A stretch of 32,986 nt of DNA from contig JAEEQN010000036.1 of the NCBI GenBank assembly GCA_016285345.1, positions 1-32,986 on the forward strand, given 5' to 3'. The stretch comes from Victivallales bacterium. Its GTDB lineage: Bacteria; Verrucomicrobiota; Lentisphaeria; Victivallales; UBA1829. How positions within the stretch are numbered: the stretch's first letter is position 1; each line of letters opens with the position of its first letter. The position numbers and the translations under genes are program-made. The notes under the pieces are model-generated. The model had not been told where the DNA came from and did no database searches. It saw only the letters and a program-made list of their open reading frames with translations. Positions 25,520-32,986 of the stretch are shown here, piece after piece.

Positions 25520-26439
25520 CCATCCCCGCGGAAACAGCAGCATCCGCCGACGCGGTCCGGTTCGAACATGTCGGCCTGATCCTCGGCGAAAACCGCATCC
25601 TGGACGACGTGTGCGCTCACGTCCCGCGCGGCAAGTTCACGGCCATCGTCGGCCCGAACGGCGCGGGCAAGACCACGCTCACGCTCGCGATCCTCGGTCA
25701 GATCAGGTATACCGGAAAGGTGCTGTTTCCCGGACTTGACGAAGCCGGACGGAAGCCGCGGTTCGGATTCGTGCCGCAGCGCCTCGTGTTCGACCGCGAC
25801 ATCCCGATGACGGTCATGGACTATCTGCTCTCCGGACTTCAGCGCATGCCGCTCTTCCTGGGACACTCCAAACGTCACGTGGAACGCATCATGCGCTATC
25901 TGGACGAGGTGGAATGCACCGCCCTGGCCGACCATGCGTTCGGCGCGCTCTCCGGCGGCGAAATCCAGCGCGTCCTGCTCGCACAGGCGCTGCTTCAGGA
26001 GCCCGACATCCTGATCCTGGACGAACCGACGTCCGGGGTCGATTTCAAAGGCGGACTGATCTGCTGCGAACTTCTGCGGCGCGTCCGCGAAAAACGCGGA
26101 TTCACGCAAATCATGATCAGCCACGATCTGGCGACCGTGACCGCGCACGCCGACCATGTGATCTGCCTGAACCACAAAGTCTTCGGCGAGGGCGAACCGC
26201 GCGTGGCGCTGACCCATCAGGTACTGTCCGAGACGTTCGGCCTGCACCTCGGCCTGCCCGACCTGCACGGCATCCCGCAGGACGTGCGCGAATGCCCCGA
26301 AAACTGCCCGCTCCGCAACGAGCATCTGCACCTGCACGATCACTGCCATATCGACGGCGCGCACGGGTGTTCCTGCGGACACGACCACGTGCACGATCAT
26401 ACTCACGATCACGGAACGGAGGCCGAACATGCTGAATGA
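25516..26439 (+). CDS. znuC: Zinc ABC transporter ATP-binding protein (ZnuC-like) with His/Cys-rich tail
   Basis: A 307-residue ABC ATPase. It has Walker A G-P-N-G-A-G-K-T-T (46-54), Q-loop Q88, signature L-S-G-G-E (145-149), Walker B I-L-I-L-D-E (165-170) and switch H203. The core is the length of ordinary ZnuC. About 50 extra residues follow (about 257-305) with C-P-E-N-C-P, repeated H-x-H and H-D-H groups and C-S-C-G-H-D-H; this tail should bind zinc and may sense or buffer it in the cytoplasm. Its start overlaps the binding-protein stop (ATGA), and its end overlaps the permease gene by 11 bases, so the three genes are tightly coupled. Confidence 0.93.
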   Translation: MTIPAETAASADAVRFEHVGLILGENRILDDVCAHVPRGKFTAIVGPNGAGKTTLTLAILGQIRYTGKVLFPGLDEAGRKPRFGFVPQRLVFDRDIPMTVMDYLLSGLQRMPLFLGHSKRHVERIMRYLDEVECTALADHAFGALSGGEIQRVLLAQALLQEPDILILDEPTSGVDFKGGLICCELLRRVREKRGFTQIMISHDLATVTAHADHVICLNHKVFGEGEPRVALTHQVLSETFGLHLGLPDLHGIPQDVRECPENCPLRNEHLHLHDHCHIDGAHGCSCGHDHVHDHTHDHGTEAEHAE

Positions 26440-27292
26440 ACTTGTCCTGCGGCTTTCCGACTTCGCCGCCATGCTGTTCCCGCTGGACTGCATGGGACCG
26501 GAATTCATGCGCCGCGCGATGCTCGGGCTGCTCCTGATCGCCCCGCTCGCCGCACTCTCCGGCGTGCAGGTCGTAAACTCCCGCATGTCGTTCTTCTCCG
26601 ACGCCATCGGCCACTCGGCATTCGCCGGGGTCGCGCTCGGCCTGATCTGCTCGCTTCCGGTCGAATTCACGATGCCGGGCCTGGCGCTCGTGATCGGACT
26701 GCTCATCATGTACCTGCGGCGCGGAAGCCGCCTCTCCACGGACACGGTGATCGGCATCATCTTCTCCGCCGTTGTAGCGTTCGGGCTCGCGATCGTGAGC
26801 CGGAACCGCGAGGCGTCGCGCGGCGTGAACATGTTCCTGTACGGCGACATCCTCACGATCGGCGACAACGAGATCGCGCTGCTGGCCGCCTTGCTCGTCG
26901 CGTTCCTGGCGTTCCAGTTCTTCGCGTGGAACCGCATGCTCCACATCTCCGTGAACGAACAGATCGCCGGGGTGCACCGGATCAAGGTGTCCGTGTACCA
27001 GTACCTTTTCGCCGCGCTGCTGTCGCTGGTGGTGATCCTGTGCGTGCGCGCCGTGGGCGTCCTGCTGGTGACGGCGGTCCTGATCGTCCCGGCGGCGACC
27101 GCGCGGAATTTCGCGCGCAACTCGCGCCAGCTGTTCTTCCTGTCGCTCGTTTTCAGCTACGTCAGCTGCGCGGGCGGGTTGCTGATTTCGGCGCAGCCGT
27201 GGGCGAACGTGCCTGCGGGCGCGGCAATCGTCCTGCTGGCGTGCGCGATGTTCGCGGTGTCGTTCGTCGCGGCGCGGCTGCGGTCGAAATAA
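26429..27292 (+). CDS. znuB: Zinc ABC transporter permease (ZnuB-like)
   Basis: A 287-residue ABC-3 family permease with about eight hydrophobic segments. It carries the S-F-F-S-D-A-I-G-H-S-A-F-A-G-V-A-L-G segment characteristic of the ZnuB/MntB group, S-T-D-T-V-I-G-I-I-F-S, and near the end V-R-A-V-G-V-L-L-V-T-A-V-L-I-V-P-A-A. It forms the inner-membrane channel with the ZnuC ATPase. No terminator is visible before the next promoter. Confidence 0.93.
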   Translation: MLNELVLRLSDFAAMLFPLDCMGPEFMRRAMLGLLLIAPLAALSGVQVVNSRMSFFSDAIGHSAFAGVALGLICSLPVEFTMPGLALVIGLLIMYLRRGSRLSTDTVIGIIFSAVVAFGLAIVSRNREASRGVNMFLYGDILTIGDNEIALLAALLVAFLAFQFFAWNRMLHISVNEQIAGVHRIKVSVYQYLFAALLSLVVILCVRAVGVLLVTAVLIVPAATARNFARNSRQLFFLSLVFSYVSCAGGLLISAQPWANVPAGAAIVLLACAMFAVSFVAARLRSK

Positions 27293-27315
27293 TAAGAAAA
27301 AAGCGGGAAAGCGGA

Positions 27316-27344
27316 TTGAAAATCAGGAAGAAAGGGTGTATATT
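27316..27344 (+). promoter_or_regulatory. Sigma-70-type promoter of tig
   Basis: TTGAAA (27316-27321), a 17-bp spacer and TATATT (27339-27344), leaving a leader of about 97 bases before the trigger factor start. Same hexamers and spacing as at the two leader repeats. Confidence 0.75.
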
Positions 27345-27447
27345 ACATACTCACATCTTTCTGTGAACGCCCGTGCGTCCGCGGAGAGACAATTCCATCC
27401 GCTACCGATAAAACATTCAGATAACCAATCACGAAGGCAAGACAAAC

Positions 27448-28776
27448 ATGTCCAATCCCAGCTGGAAAGAACAATTCACCCTCACCATCACCGACACCGA
27501 CGTCTGCGGACGCGACGCGAAATTCGTGCTCCCCGCGGAAGCTTCCGCCGATCTCTTCCTGAACGCGACGAAGGCCGTCGCCCGCAAGGCGCAGATCCCC
27601 GGATTCCGCCCCGGCAAGGCCCCGCTCGCCATGGTGAAGGCCCGCTATAAAGGCTACGTCGACGAAGAAGCCGGACGCCTGATCCAGGTCGCCGCCTACG
27701 ACCTGCTCTCCAAGAAGGCCGACGAGCTCGACATCATCTCCTACAGCAAGCTCGAGCCGGAAGGAACGCTCGAAGAGGGCAAGGAATTCGCGATGAAGTG
27801 CGATTTCGAGATCGCGCCCGAATTCGAGCTCCCGGACTACAAGGAACTCGGCGAAGTCGCGGCCTCCGAAGACGCCGCCAAGATCGAGGAAGACCTCATC
27901 GAACGCGCCAAGGCCCAGTACAGCAGCTTCGTGCCCATCACCGACGCCGCCAAGGAAGGCGACATGCTCCACGTCTCCTACGAAAGCGATTTCGAGCTCC
28001 CCGAAGACGCCTCCGATTCCCTGAAGCGCGCGGTCAGGAACGATTCCGCCTGGATCTACCTGATCGGACAGGAAATGATCCCCGGCGTCAACGCCGCCAT
28101 GACCGGCGCGACCGTCGGCGAAGAACGCTCCTTCACCGCCGAATTCCCAGCCGACTGGCGCGAGGAAGGCCTTCGCGGCAAGAAGGTCACCTACAAGATG
28201 AAAGTCCACGACGGCCAGCGCCGCGAACCGATCGAAGACATGGCGAAACTCGCCGAGAAGATGGAGTTCAAGTCCGCCGAAGAGCTGACCAAGTTCTACA
28301 AGGACCTCGCGGCCCGTCAGGCCGAGATCATGACCCGTTCCAAGACGATGGAGTCCATCCAGGCCGCCATCCTCGAAAAGGCTCCGCAATTCGATCTGCC
28401 GAAGAAGTCCCTCGAGACGGCCACCGACAACGAATACAAGCTGCTCCAGTACGCCGTCGGACAGGACAAGGAAGCCCTCGAAAAATTCGAAGCCGAGAAG
28501 GACCAGCACATGGACGAGGCAAAAAAGAAAGCCTCCGAACAGCTCCGCAAGAACTTCATCATGCGCAAGATCGCCAAGAAGGAAGAGGTCAAGCTCTCCG
28601 AACAGGAAGTCGCCCAGGCCATCCAGAACATGGCGCAGCAGACCCGCATGGAGCCCGCCCGCCTCGCCGAAATCCTCCAGCGCACCGGCCGTCTCAACGA
28701 GCTTGAGATCGAGCTCCTCGTCGAGAAAACCCTCGGCGTGCTCGCGGAACGCCGCATGAAAGCCGCCGCGAAGTAA
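27448..28776 (+). CDS. tig: Trigger factor (ribosome-associated chaperone, peptidyl-prolyl isomerase fold)
   Basis: A 442-residue protein. The N-terminal ribosome-binding domain has the signature I-P-G-F-R-P-G-K-A-P (about 50-59; E. coli has G-F-R-x-G-K-x-P). A central FKBP-like domain contains G-D-M-L-H-V-S-Y, the segment L-I-G-Q-E-M-I-P-G and F-P-A-D-W (about 170-250). The C-terminal helical chaperone domain runs from about 260 to the end, with Q-R-R-E-P-I-E-D and long amphipathic helices. Length is normal. Trigger factor binds nascent chains at the ribosome exit. It stands ahead of clpP and clpX, the common tig-clpP-clpX order, though a terminator-like hairpin lies between. Confidence 0.95.
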   Translation: MSNPSWKEQFTLTITDTDVCGRDAKFVLPAEASADLFLNATKAVARKAQIPGFRPGKAPLAMVKARYKGYVDEEAGRLIQVAAYDLLSKKADELDIISYSKLEPEGTLEEGKEFAMKCDFEIAPEFELPDYKELGEVAASEDAAKIEEDLIERAKAQYSSFVPITDAAKEGDMLHVSYESDFELPEDASDSLKRAVRNDSAWIYLIGQEMIPGVNAAMTGATVGEERSFTAEFPADWREEGLRGKKVTYKMKVHDGQRREPIEDMAKLAEKMEFKSAEELTKFYKDLAARQAEIMTRSKTMESIQAAILEKAPQFDLPKKSLETATDNEYKLLQYAVGQDKEALEKFEAEKDQHMDEAKKKASEQLRKNFIMRKIAKKEEVKLSEQEVAQAIQNMAQQTRMEPARLAEILQRTGRLNELEIELLVEKTLGVLAERRMKAAAK

Positions 28777-28787
28777 ACAACGAACAG

Positions 28788-28831
28788 AACGCCGGAGGAG
28801 TGCAAAAACCATTCCTCACGGCGTTTTATAT
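28788..28831 (+). terminator. Terminator after tig
   Basis: A 15-bp stem (28788-28802 with 28810-28825) with one bulged A and one G-T pair, a 7-base loop, followed by a short TTTTATAT. It begins 12 bases after the tig stop codon. Confidence 0.65.
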
Positions 28832-28862
28832 CAAAGACTGGCCATTCCGCCAGCAGAATGAC

Positions 28863-28905
28863 CGGCCTTTGCGCATCGAAAGAAGCACGAAGGCCGTGCG
28901 TTTTT
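28863..28905 (+). other. Second terminator-like hairpin in the clpP leader
   Basis: CGGCCTT (28863-28869) pairs with AAGGCCG (28890-28896), and TTTTT follows after four bases. It stands about 38 bases upstream of clpP and could be an attenuator. No convincing promoter is visible between tig and clpP. Confidence 0.4.
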
Positions 28906-28942
28906 GACAGAGAATCGAACAGAAGACAAGGAGATGACAACC

Positions 28943-29578
28943 ATGAAACCGACCGGAACCCGAAACACCCTCGTGCCCATCGTCGTCGAACAGACCGGAA
29001 GCGGCGAACGTTCCTACGACATTTATTCCCGGCTGCTCCGCGACCGCATCATCCTGCTCGGCGATCCCATCGACGACGCCATCGCGAACCTGGTCGTGGC
29101 GGAACTGCTCTTCCTGAAGAGCGAAGACCCGAAGAAGGACATCTCCCTGTACATCAACTCCCCGGGCGGCGTGGTGACCGCCGGTCTCGCCATCTACGAC
29201 ACGATCCAGTCGCTCCCGTGCGACGTCTGCACGTTCTGCATGGGCCAGGCCGCGTCGATGGCCGCCGTCCTGCTCGCCGCCGGCACGCAGGGCAAACGCT
29301 ACGCCCTGCCCTCCGCGCGCATCATGATCCACCAGGTCCTCGGCGGCGCCGAAGGCCAGGCGACGGACATCGAGATCCACACGAAGGAGATCCTCCGCAC
29401 GAAGGCCGCGCTGAACACCATCCTCGCGAAACACTCCGGCCAGACGCTGAAGAAGATCGAACGCGACACCGAGCGCGACTACTTCATGTCCGCCGAGGAA
29501 GCCGTGGCATACGGCCTCGTCGACCATGTCCTGCCGCCCCGCGCTGACGTCGCCGCCCTCAAAGTCAAGGGGAACTGA
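28943..29578 (+). CDS. clpP: ATP-dependent Clp protease proteolytic subunit
   Basis: A 211-residue serine peptidase of the S14 family. The catalytic triad is S105 in G-Q-A-A-S-M, H130 in I-M-I-H-Q, and an aspartate in E-R-D-T-E-R-D (about 175). I-N-S-P-G-G at 71-76 forms the oxyanion region. AAGGAG nine bases upstream fixes the start at ATG 28943; an ATG at 28934 touches the ribosome binding site and is unlikely. ClpP forms a double heptamer that degrades proteins unfolded by ClpX or ClpA. clpX starts three bases after its stop, so they are one operon. Confidence 0.96.
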   Translation: MKPTGTRNTLVPIVVEQTGSGERSYDIYSRLLRDRIILLGDPIDDAIANLVVAELLFLKSEDPKKDISLYINSPGGVVTAGLAIYDTIQSLPCDVCTFCMGQAASMAAVLLAAGTQGKRYALPSARIMIHQVLGGAEGQATDIEIHTKEILRTKAALNTILAKHSGQTLKKIERDTERDYFMSAEEAVAYGLVDHVLPPRADVAALKVKGN

Positions 29579-29581
29579 TCC

Positions 29582-30916
29582 ATGAAAAGACCCGAACGCT
29601 GTTCTTTCTGCGGCCGTCAGGAAAGCGAAGTGAAGGGCGGGTTGCTGACCGGCCCGAGCGGCGCTTCCATCTGCCGCAACTGCGTGTCCATCTGCGACAC
29701 ATTGTTCAGCCGGAACGGATTCCCCGGCGCGAAGCCCTCCGCGTCCGTGCCCGGCGACGAAGACGAAGCATTTGAAGACTCCGCCGAAAAATCCGGCCGT
29801 CTGCCGTCGTTCGTGGACCATCTGAACGTGCCGACGCCCGCCGACATCAAGGCGGAGCTCGACCGTTACGTGATCGGCCAGGAACAGGCGAAGAAGATCC
29901 TGTCCGTGGCCGTGCACAACCACTACAACCGCCTGAAATCAAAAAACCTTTACGACGCCTCCGACGTCGACCTCGACAAGAGCAACGTCCTGCTGATCGG
30001 CCCCACCGGCAGCGGCAAGACGCTCATCGCCCGCACCCTCGCGAAGATGCTCGACGTGCCGTTCTGCATCACCGACGCCACCACGCTGACGGAAGCCGGG
30101 TACGTGGGCGAGGACGTGGAAAACATCATCCTGCGTCTCGTGCAGGCCGCTGACTACGACCTCGATCGCGCGCAGGTCGGCATCATCTACGTCGACGAGA
30201 TCGACAAGATCGCGAAGAAGAGCCAGAACGTCTCCATCACGCGCGACGTCTCCGGCGAAGGCGTCCAGCAGGCCCTCCTGAAGATCCTTGAAGGCACGAT
30301 CTCCAACGTCCCGCCGAAGGGCGGCCGCAAGCACCCGCAGCAGGAATATCTGCACGTCGACACCTCGAACATCCTCTTCATCTGCGGCGGCGCGTTCGTC
30401 GGACTTGACAAGATCGTCCAGCGCCGCGTGGGCCGTCACGTGCTCGGCTTCACGCAGGGCACGGAGAACGCCAGCGAGGAGGACAAGCGCACCGAGGCGG
30501 AGAACAGGCTCCTGCTCGAATCGCCGCTGTCCGCCGTCGAACCCGAGGACTTCGTGCATTTCGGCATGATCCCCGAGTTCATGGGCCGCATGCCCGTCAC
30601 GGCCGCGCTCACCCCGCTCGACGAAGAGGCTTTGAAACGCATCCTGACCGAACCGAAGAACTCGATCGTGCGCCAGTACACGACCCTCATGGAAATGGAG
30701 GGCGTGAAGCTGTCCTTCACGGACGAAGCCATCGCAGCGCTCGCGAAGAAAGCCTACGAAAAGGGCACGGGCGCTCGCGGCCTCCGCTCCATCATGGAGG
30801 ACATCATGCTGGACGTGATGTACGACGTGCCGTCCCGCCAGGACGTGAAGGAATGCGTCATCACGGACGAGACCGTGAACGGCGCTCCGGCAAAGCTCGT
30901 CCTGAAGAAGAAATGA
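29582..30916 (+). CDS. clpX: ATP-dependent Clp protease ATP-binding subunit ClpX
   Basis: A 444-residue AAA+ unfoldase. The N-terminal C4 zinc domain is present (C7-x-x-C10 and C31-x-x-C34). The AAA+ core has Walker A G-P-T-G-S-G-K-T (about 140-147), Walker B Y-V-D-E-I-D-K-I (about 202-209), pore loop G-Y-V-G-E-D-V-E, and [13 protein letters not shown]. The I-G-F-type loop that contacts ClpP appears here as V-L-G-F-T. The C-terminal small domain has [10 protein letters not shown]. An acidic linker (about 55-75) joins zinc and AAA+ domains. The eda-like gene follows after 63 bases with no terminator between. Confidence 0.96.
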   Translation: MKRPERCSFCGRQESEVKGGLLTGPSGASICRNCVSICDTLFSRNGFPGAKPSASVPGDEDEAFEDSAEKSGRLPSFVDHLNVPTPADIKAELDRYVIGQEQAKKILSVAVHNHYNRLKSKNLYDASDVDLDKSNVLLIGPTGSGKTLIARTLAKMLDVPFCITDATTLTEAGYVGEDVENIILRLVQAADYDLDRAQVGIIYVDEIDKIAKKSQNVSITRDVSGEGVQQALLKILEGTISNVPPKGGRKHPQQEYLHVDTSNILFICGGAFVGLDKIVQRRVGRHVLGFTQGTENASEEDKRTEAENRLLLESPLSAVEPEDFVHFGMIPEFMGRMPVTAALTPLDEEALKRILTEPKNSIVRQYTTLMEMEGVKLSFTDEAIAALAKKAYEKGTGARGLRSIMEDIMLDVMYDVPSRQDVKECVITDETVNGAPAKLVLKKK

Positions 30917-30979
30917 ACGGGCCGCGCCTCGAAAAAACAAGCAATAACGAAACAATCACATACGGAAAGGCAAACAACC

Positions 30980-31642
30980 ATGGAACTTTTTCAGCAGAAC
31001 GTCAAAGCCGCGCTTGACCGTCTGAGCGCGATCCGGATCGTCCCGGTCCTGGTCCTCGACAACCTCGAAGACGGCCTCAGAATGTGCTCGGTCCTCCAGG
31101 AGAAACAGCTCCCGGCGGCCGAGATCACGTTCCGCACCGAAGCAGCCGAGAGCGTGATCCGCGCGGCCGCGAAGGAGTTCCCCGGCCTCTACCTGGGCGC
31201 GGGCACCGTACTGAACGTGTGCGACCTGCACCGGGCGTTCGAGGCGGGCGCGAAGTTCGCCGTGGCGCCGGGCTTCAACCCGACCGTCGTGAAGGAAGCC
31301 GTGAAGTGCGGATTCCCGTTCGCGCCGGGCGTGTGCACCCCGTCCGAGGCGGAACAGGCCATGGAGCTGGGCTGCCGTTTCCTGAAGTATTTCCCGGCGG
31401 AAGCCGCGGGCGGCGTGAAATTCCTGAAATCCCTGATCGCGCCCTATAAGCACCTCGGCGTCCGCTTCATGCCCACCGGCGGCGTGACGAGCTCGAACGC
31501 CGCCGAATACCTGGCGGTCCCGGAGATCGCGGCCGTCGGCGGCACCTGGCTCGGCAAGACCGCCGACATGCGCGCAGGAAACTGGGACGCCATCGGACAG
31601 GCCGTCGCCGACGCCGTCGCGCTCGTGCGCAGCCTGGCATAA
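30980..31642 (+). CDS. eda: Bifunctional KDPG/KHG aldolase-type enzyme
   Basis: A 220-residue class I aldolase. The family residues are visible: E48 in A-E-I-T-F-R-T, G-A-G-T-V (73-77), the P-G of A-P-G-F-N-P, the Schiff-base lysine K136 in F-L-K-Y-F-P-A-E, and M-P-T-G-G-V. It cleaves 2-keto-3-deoxy-6-phosphogluconate to pyruvate and glyceraldehyde-3-phosphate in the Entner-Doudoroff pathway and in uronate breakdown; related enzymes act on 4-hydroxy-2-oxoglutarate or galactonate derivatives, and the true substrate is not determined here. No pathway partner (edd, kdgK) is nearby. It lies between clpX and prfB on one strand; prfB starts 18 bases after its stop. Confidence 0.93.
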   Translation: MELFQQNVKAALDRLSAIRIVPVLVLDNLEDGLRMCSVLQEKQLPAAEITFRTEAAESVIRAAAKEFPGLYLGAGTVLNVCDLHRAFEAGAKFAVAPGFNPTVVKEAVKCGFPFAPGVCTPSEAEQAMELGCRFLKYFPAEAAGGVKFLKSLIAPYKHLGVRFMPTGGVTSSNAAEYLAVPEIAAVGGTWLGKTADMRAGNWDAIGQAVADAVALVRSLA

Positions 31643-31660
31643 TCACTCCGGAGACAACGA

Positions 31661-32752
31661 ATGACCATTGACGAGATCAAAGCTCACGGCGCGGACCTGA
31701 CCGAACGCCTGTCGAAGCTGTCGAACTACCTGCACGTGGACGAGACGCTGGCGCAGATCGCCGACATCGAAAAGACCATGGCGCAGAACGATTTCTGGGA
31801 CGACAAGGAAAAGGCGCAGGCGACCGTGCAGAAGCTCTCCTCCTGCAAGAACATCGTCGAGCCCTTCAACAAGCTCAAACGCGAAGCCGACGACTTCCTC
31901 GCGATCGCCGAACTCGCCGAGGAGGATCCGTCGTTCCTGGAGGAATCCGACGACGCCTGGGCCAAGCTCGAAGCCGGGCTTTCCAAGCTCGAGATCGTGA
32001 GCTTCCTCTCCGGCAAGTTCGACCGCTGCAACAGCTTCGTGTACATCCACGCGGGCGCGGGCGGCACCGAGTCCTGCGACTGGGCAAGCATCCTGCTCCG
32101 CATGTACCGCCGCTGGTTCGAGCGCCGCGGATTCCAGGACGAGATCATCGACATGCAGCCCGGCGACGAAGCCGGCATCAAGAGCGCCGTCCTGAAGGTC
32201 ACCGGCGAATTCGTCTACGGCTACATGCGCGCCGAACGCGGCGTGCACCGTCTCGTCCGCATCTCCCCGTTCGACGCCAACGCCCGCCGCCACACGTCGT
32301 TCGCCTCCGTCGACGCCTTCCCCGAGATCGAAGACGAGATCGACATCGAGATCGACGAAAAGGACCTCCGTGTCGACACCTACCGCGCGTCCGGCGCGGG
32401 CGGCCAGTACGTGAACCGTACCGACAGCGCCGTCCGCATCACCCACCTGCCGACCGGCGTGGTCGTCTCCTGCCAGGTGGAACGTTCCCAGCACAAGAAC
32501 CGCGCGATGGCGATGCAGATGCTGAAGGCGCGCCTGTACGAACTCGAAGAGGAAAAACGCCGTCAGCAGGCGGCGCAGATCTCCGGCGAGAAGACCGACA
32601 ACTCCTGGGGCAACCAGATCCGTTCCTACGTGCTTCAGCCGTACCAGATGGTGAAGGACCTCCGCACCGGCGTCGAGACCGGCAACACCGCCGCCGTGCT
32701 CGACGGCGACCTGGACCAGTTCGTCGAGGCCTGGCTCCGCGAGCGCCACTGA
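31661..32752 (+). CDS. prfB: Peptide chain release factor 2
   Basis: A 363-residue class I release factor. The codon-recognition tripeptide S-P-F (about 202-204, in R-I-S-P-F-D) is that of RF2, which reads UGA and UAA. The G-G-Q motif (about 247-249, in G-A-G-G-Q-Y-V-N) triggers peptide release. CGGAGA precedes the ATG. The frame is open from the start, so the autoregulatory +1 frameshift at an early in-frame UGA, present in E. coli and many other bacteria, is absent. Probably co-transcribed with the aldolase gene. A terminator follows. Confidence 0.96.
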   Translation: MTIDEIKAHGADLTERLSKLSNYLHVDETLAQIADIEKTMAQNDFWDDKEKAQATVQKLSSCKNIVEPFNKLKREADDFLAIAELAEEDPSFLEESDDAWAKLEAGLSKLEIVSFLSGKFDRCNSFVYIHAGAGGTESCDWASILLRMYRRWFERRGFQDEIIDMQPGDEAGIKSAVLKVTGEFVYGYMRAERGVHRLVRISPFDANARRHTSFASVDAFPEIEDEIDIEIDEKDLRVDTYRASGAGGQYVNRTDSAVRITHLPTGVVVSCQVERSQHKNRAMAMQMLKARLYELEEEKRRQQAAQISGEKTDNSWGNQIRSYVLQPYQMVKDLRTGVETGNTAAVLDGDLDQFVEAWLRERH

Positions 32753-32778
32753 TCCTCGCGTTTTTTACTTGCTTTTCG

Positions 32779-32810
32779 ATCCCTTCGGATTCATGTCCGG
32801 AGGGATTTTT
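32779..32810 (+). terminator. Terminator of prfB
   Basis: ATCCCTTCGGA (32779-32789) pairs with TCCGGAGGGAT (32796-32806), 11 bp with one G-T pair, followed by TTTTT. A shorter stem GGAGGC/GCCTCC (32857-32871), also followed by T residues after a few bases, lies further downstream. Confidence 0.82.
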
Positions 32811-32881
32811 GTTTCATGGAAGTTTGTGCGCAAGCGTATCCCGGCACTCCTACATTGGAGGCTCCGCCTCCCTCAATTTTT

Positions 32882-32973
32882 AGGTTAATCGTTTTATATT
32901 TTAGATTTTAACCAATTTTCAAAAAAAAAAAAATGACATAAGTCCTTGACATGCTGATTTTTCGTGCTATATT
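32882..32973 (+). promoter_or_regulatory. Leader-like sequence and promoter at the window end
   Basis: AGGTTAATCGTTTTA (from 32882) matches AGGTTAATCATTTTT of leader copy 1, and TTTTC followed by a long A-run (to 32933) matches the T/A switch in both leaders. A promoter TTGACA (32946-32951), 16 bp, TATATT (32968-32973) ends the block. The gene it serves lies outside the window. Confidence 0.6.
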
Positions 32974-32986
32974 GGGTATCGGAATA

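Noticed and set aside
27343..32749. Long minus-strand open frames opposite tig, clpP, clpX and prfB
   Set aside because: Shadows of well-recognised GC-rich genes, with repetitive L/E/G/V or R/A/H-rich translations.

Overview
The window looks like a chromosomal segment of a bacterium in the Planctomycetes-Verrucomicrobia-Lentisphaerae group, most likely a Lentisphaerota/Victivallales-type organism. The reasons are a fairly high G+C coding background, proteins with exosortase-type C-terminal sorting signals, a two-domain Memo-AMMECR1 fusion, and an EF-Tu whose switch I lacks the usual RGITI motif and resembles what I remember of planctomycete EF-Tu. This placement is inference; no rRNA gene is present.

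Layout. Positions 1-3130 (minus strand) hold a classic translation/transcription cluster read as tRNA-Thr, tuf, rpmG, tRNA-Trp, secE, nusG, rplK (cut by the window edge), with a promoter ahead of tRNA-Thr. At 3.3-3.9 kb is a small TRL-like lipoprotein gene with its own promoter and terminator. At 4.1-9.3 kb (plus) lie an SF1 helicase, an S66 LD-carboxypeptidase followed by an M50 site-2-type protease, and a membrane-anchored protein of unknown function. From 9.3 to 14.4 kb are a minus-strand Wzx-like flippase, a plus pair (membrane protein with a HELCH motif, overlapping Nif3), a minus GT4 glycosyltransferase and tRNA-Cys. At 14.7-16.1 kb is the Memo-AMMECR1 fusion.

The unusual part is 16.1-24.4 kb. 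It contains two tandem units, each built as an AT-rich upstream leader, one or two secreted proteins ending in a GxPLP sorting signal, a terminator-like hairpin, and a large TPR-type membrane-anchored protein. The two leaders are clearly homologous over about 195 bp. The two TPR genes share an almost identical 111-nt tract near their 3' ends although the rest has diverged. A leader-like sequence also occurs at the very end of the window, which predicts another member of the set just beyond it.

From 24.4 kb on, housekeeping genes return on the plus strand: a znuACB-type zinc importer with a palindrome over its promoter, tig-clpP-clpX (protein folding and proteolysis), an eda-type aldolase and prfB. 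Promoters are recognisable and uniform: TTGA(C/A)A or TTGCAN, 16-17 bp, then TATATT or TATAGT, often without a strong Shine-Dalgarno sequence. No CRISPR array, insertion sequence, integrase or phage gene was seen.
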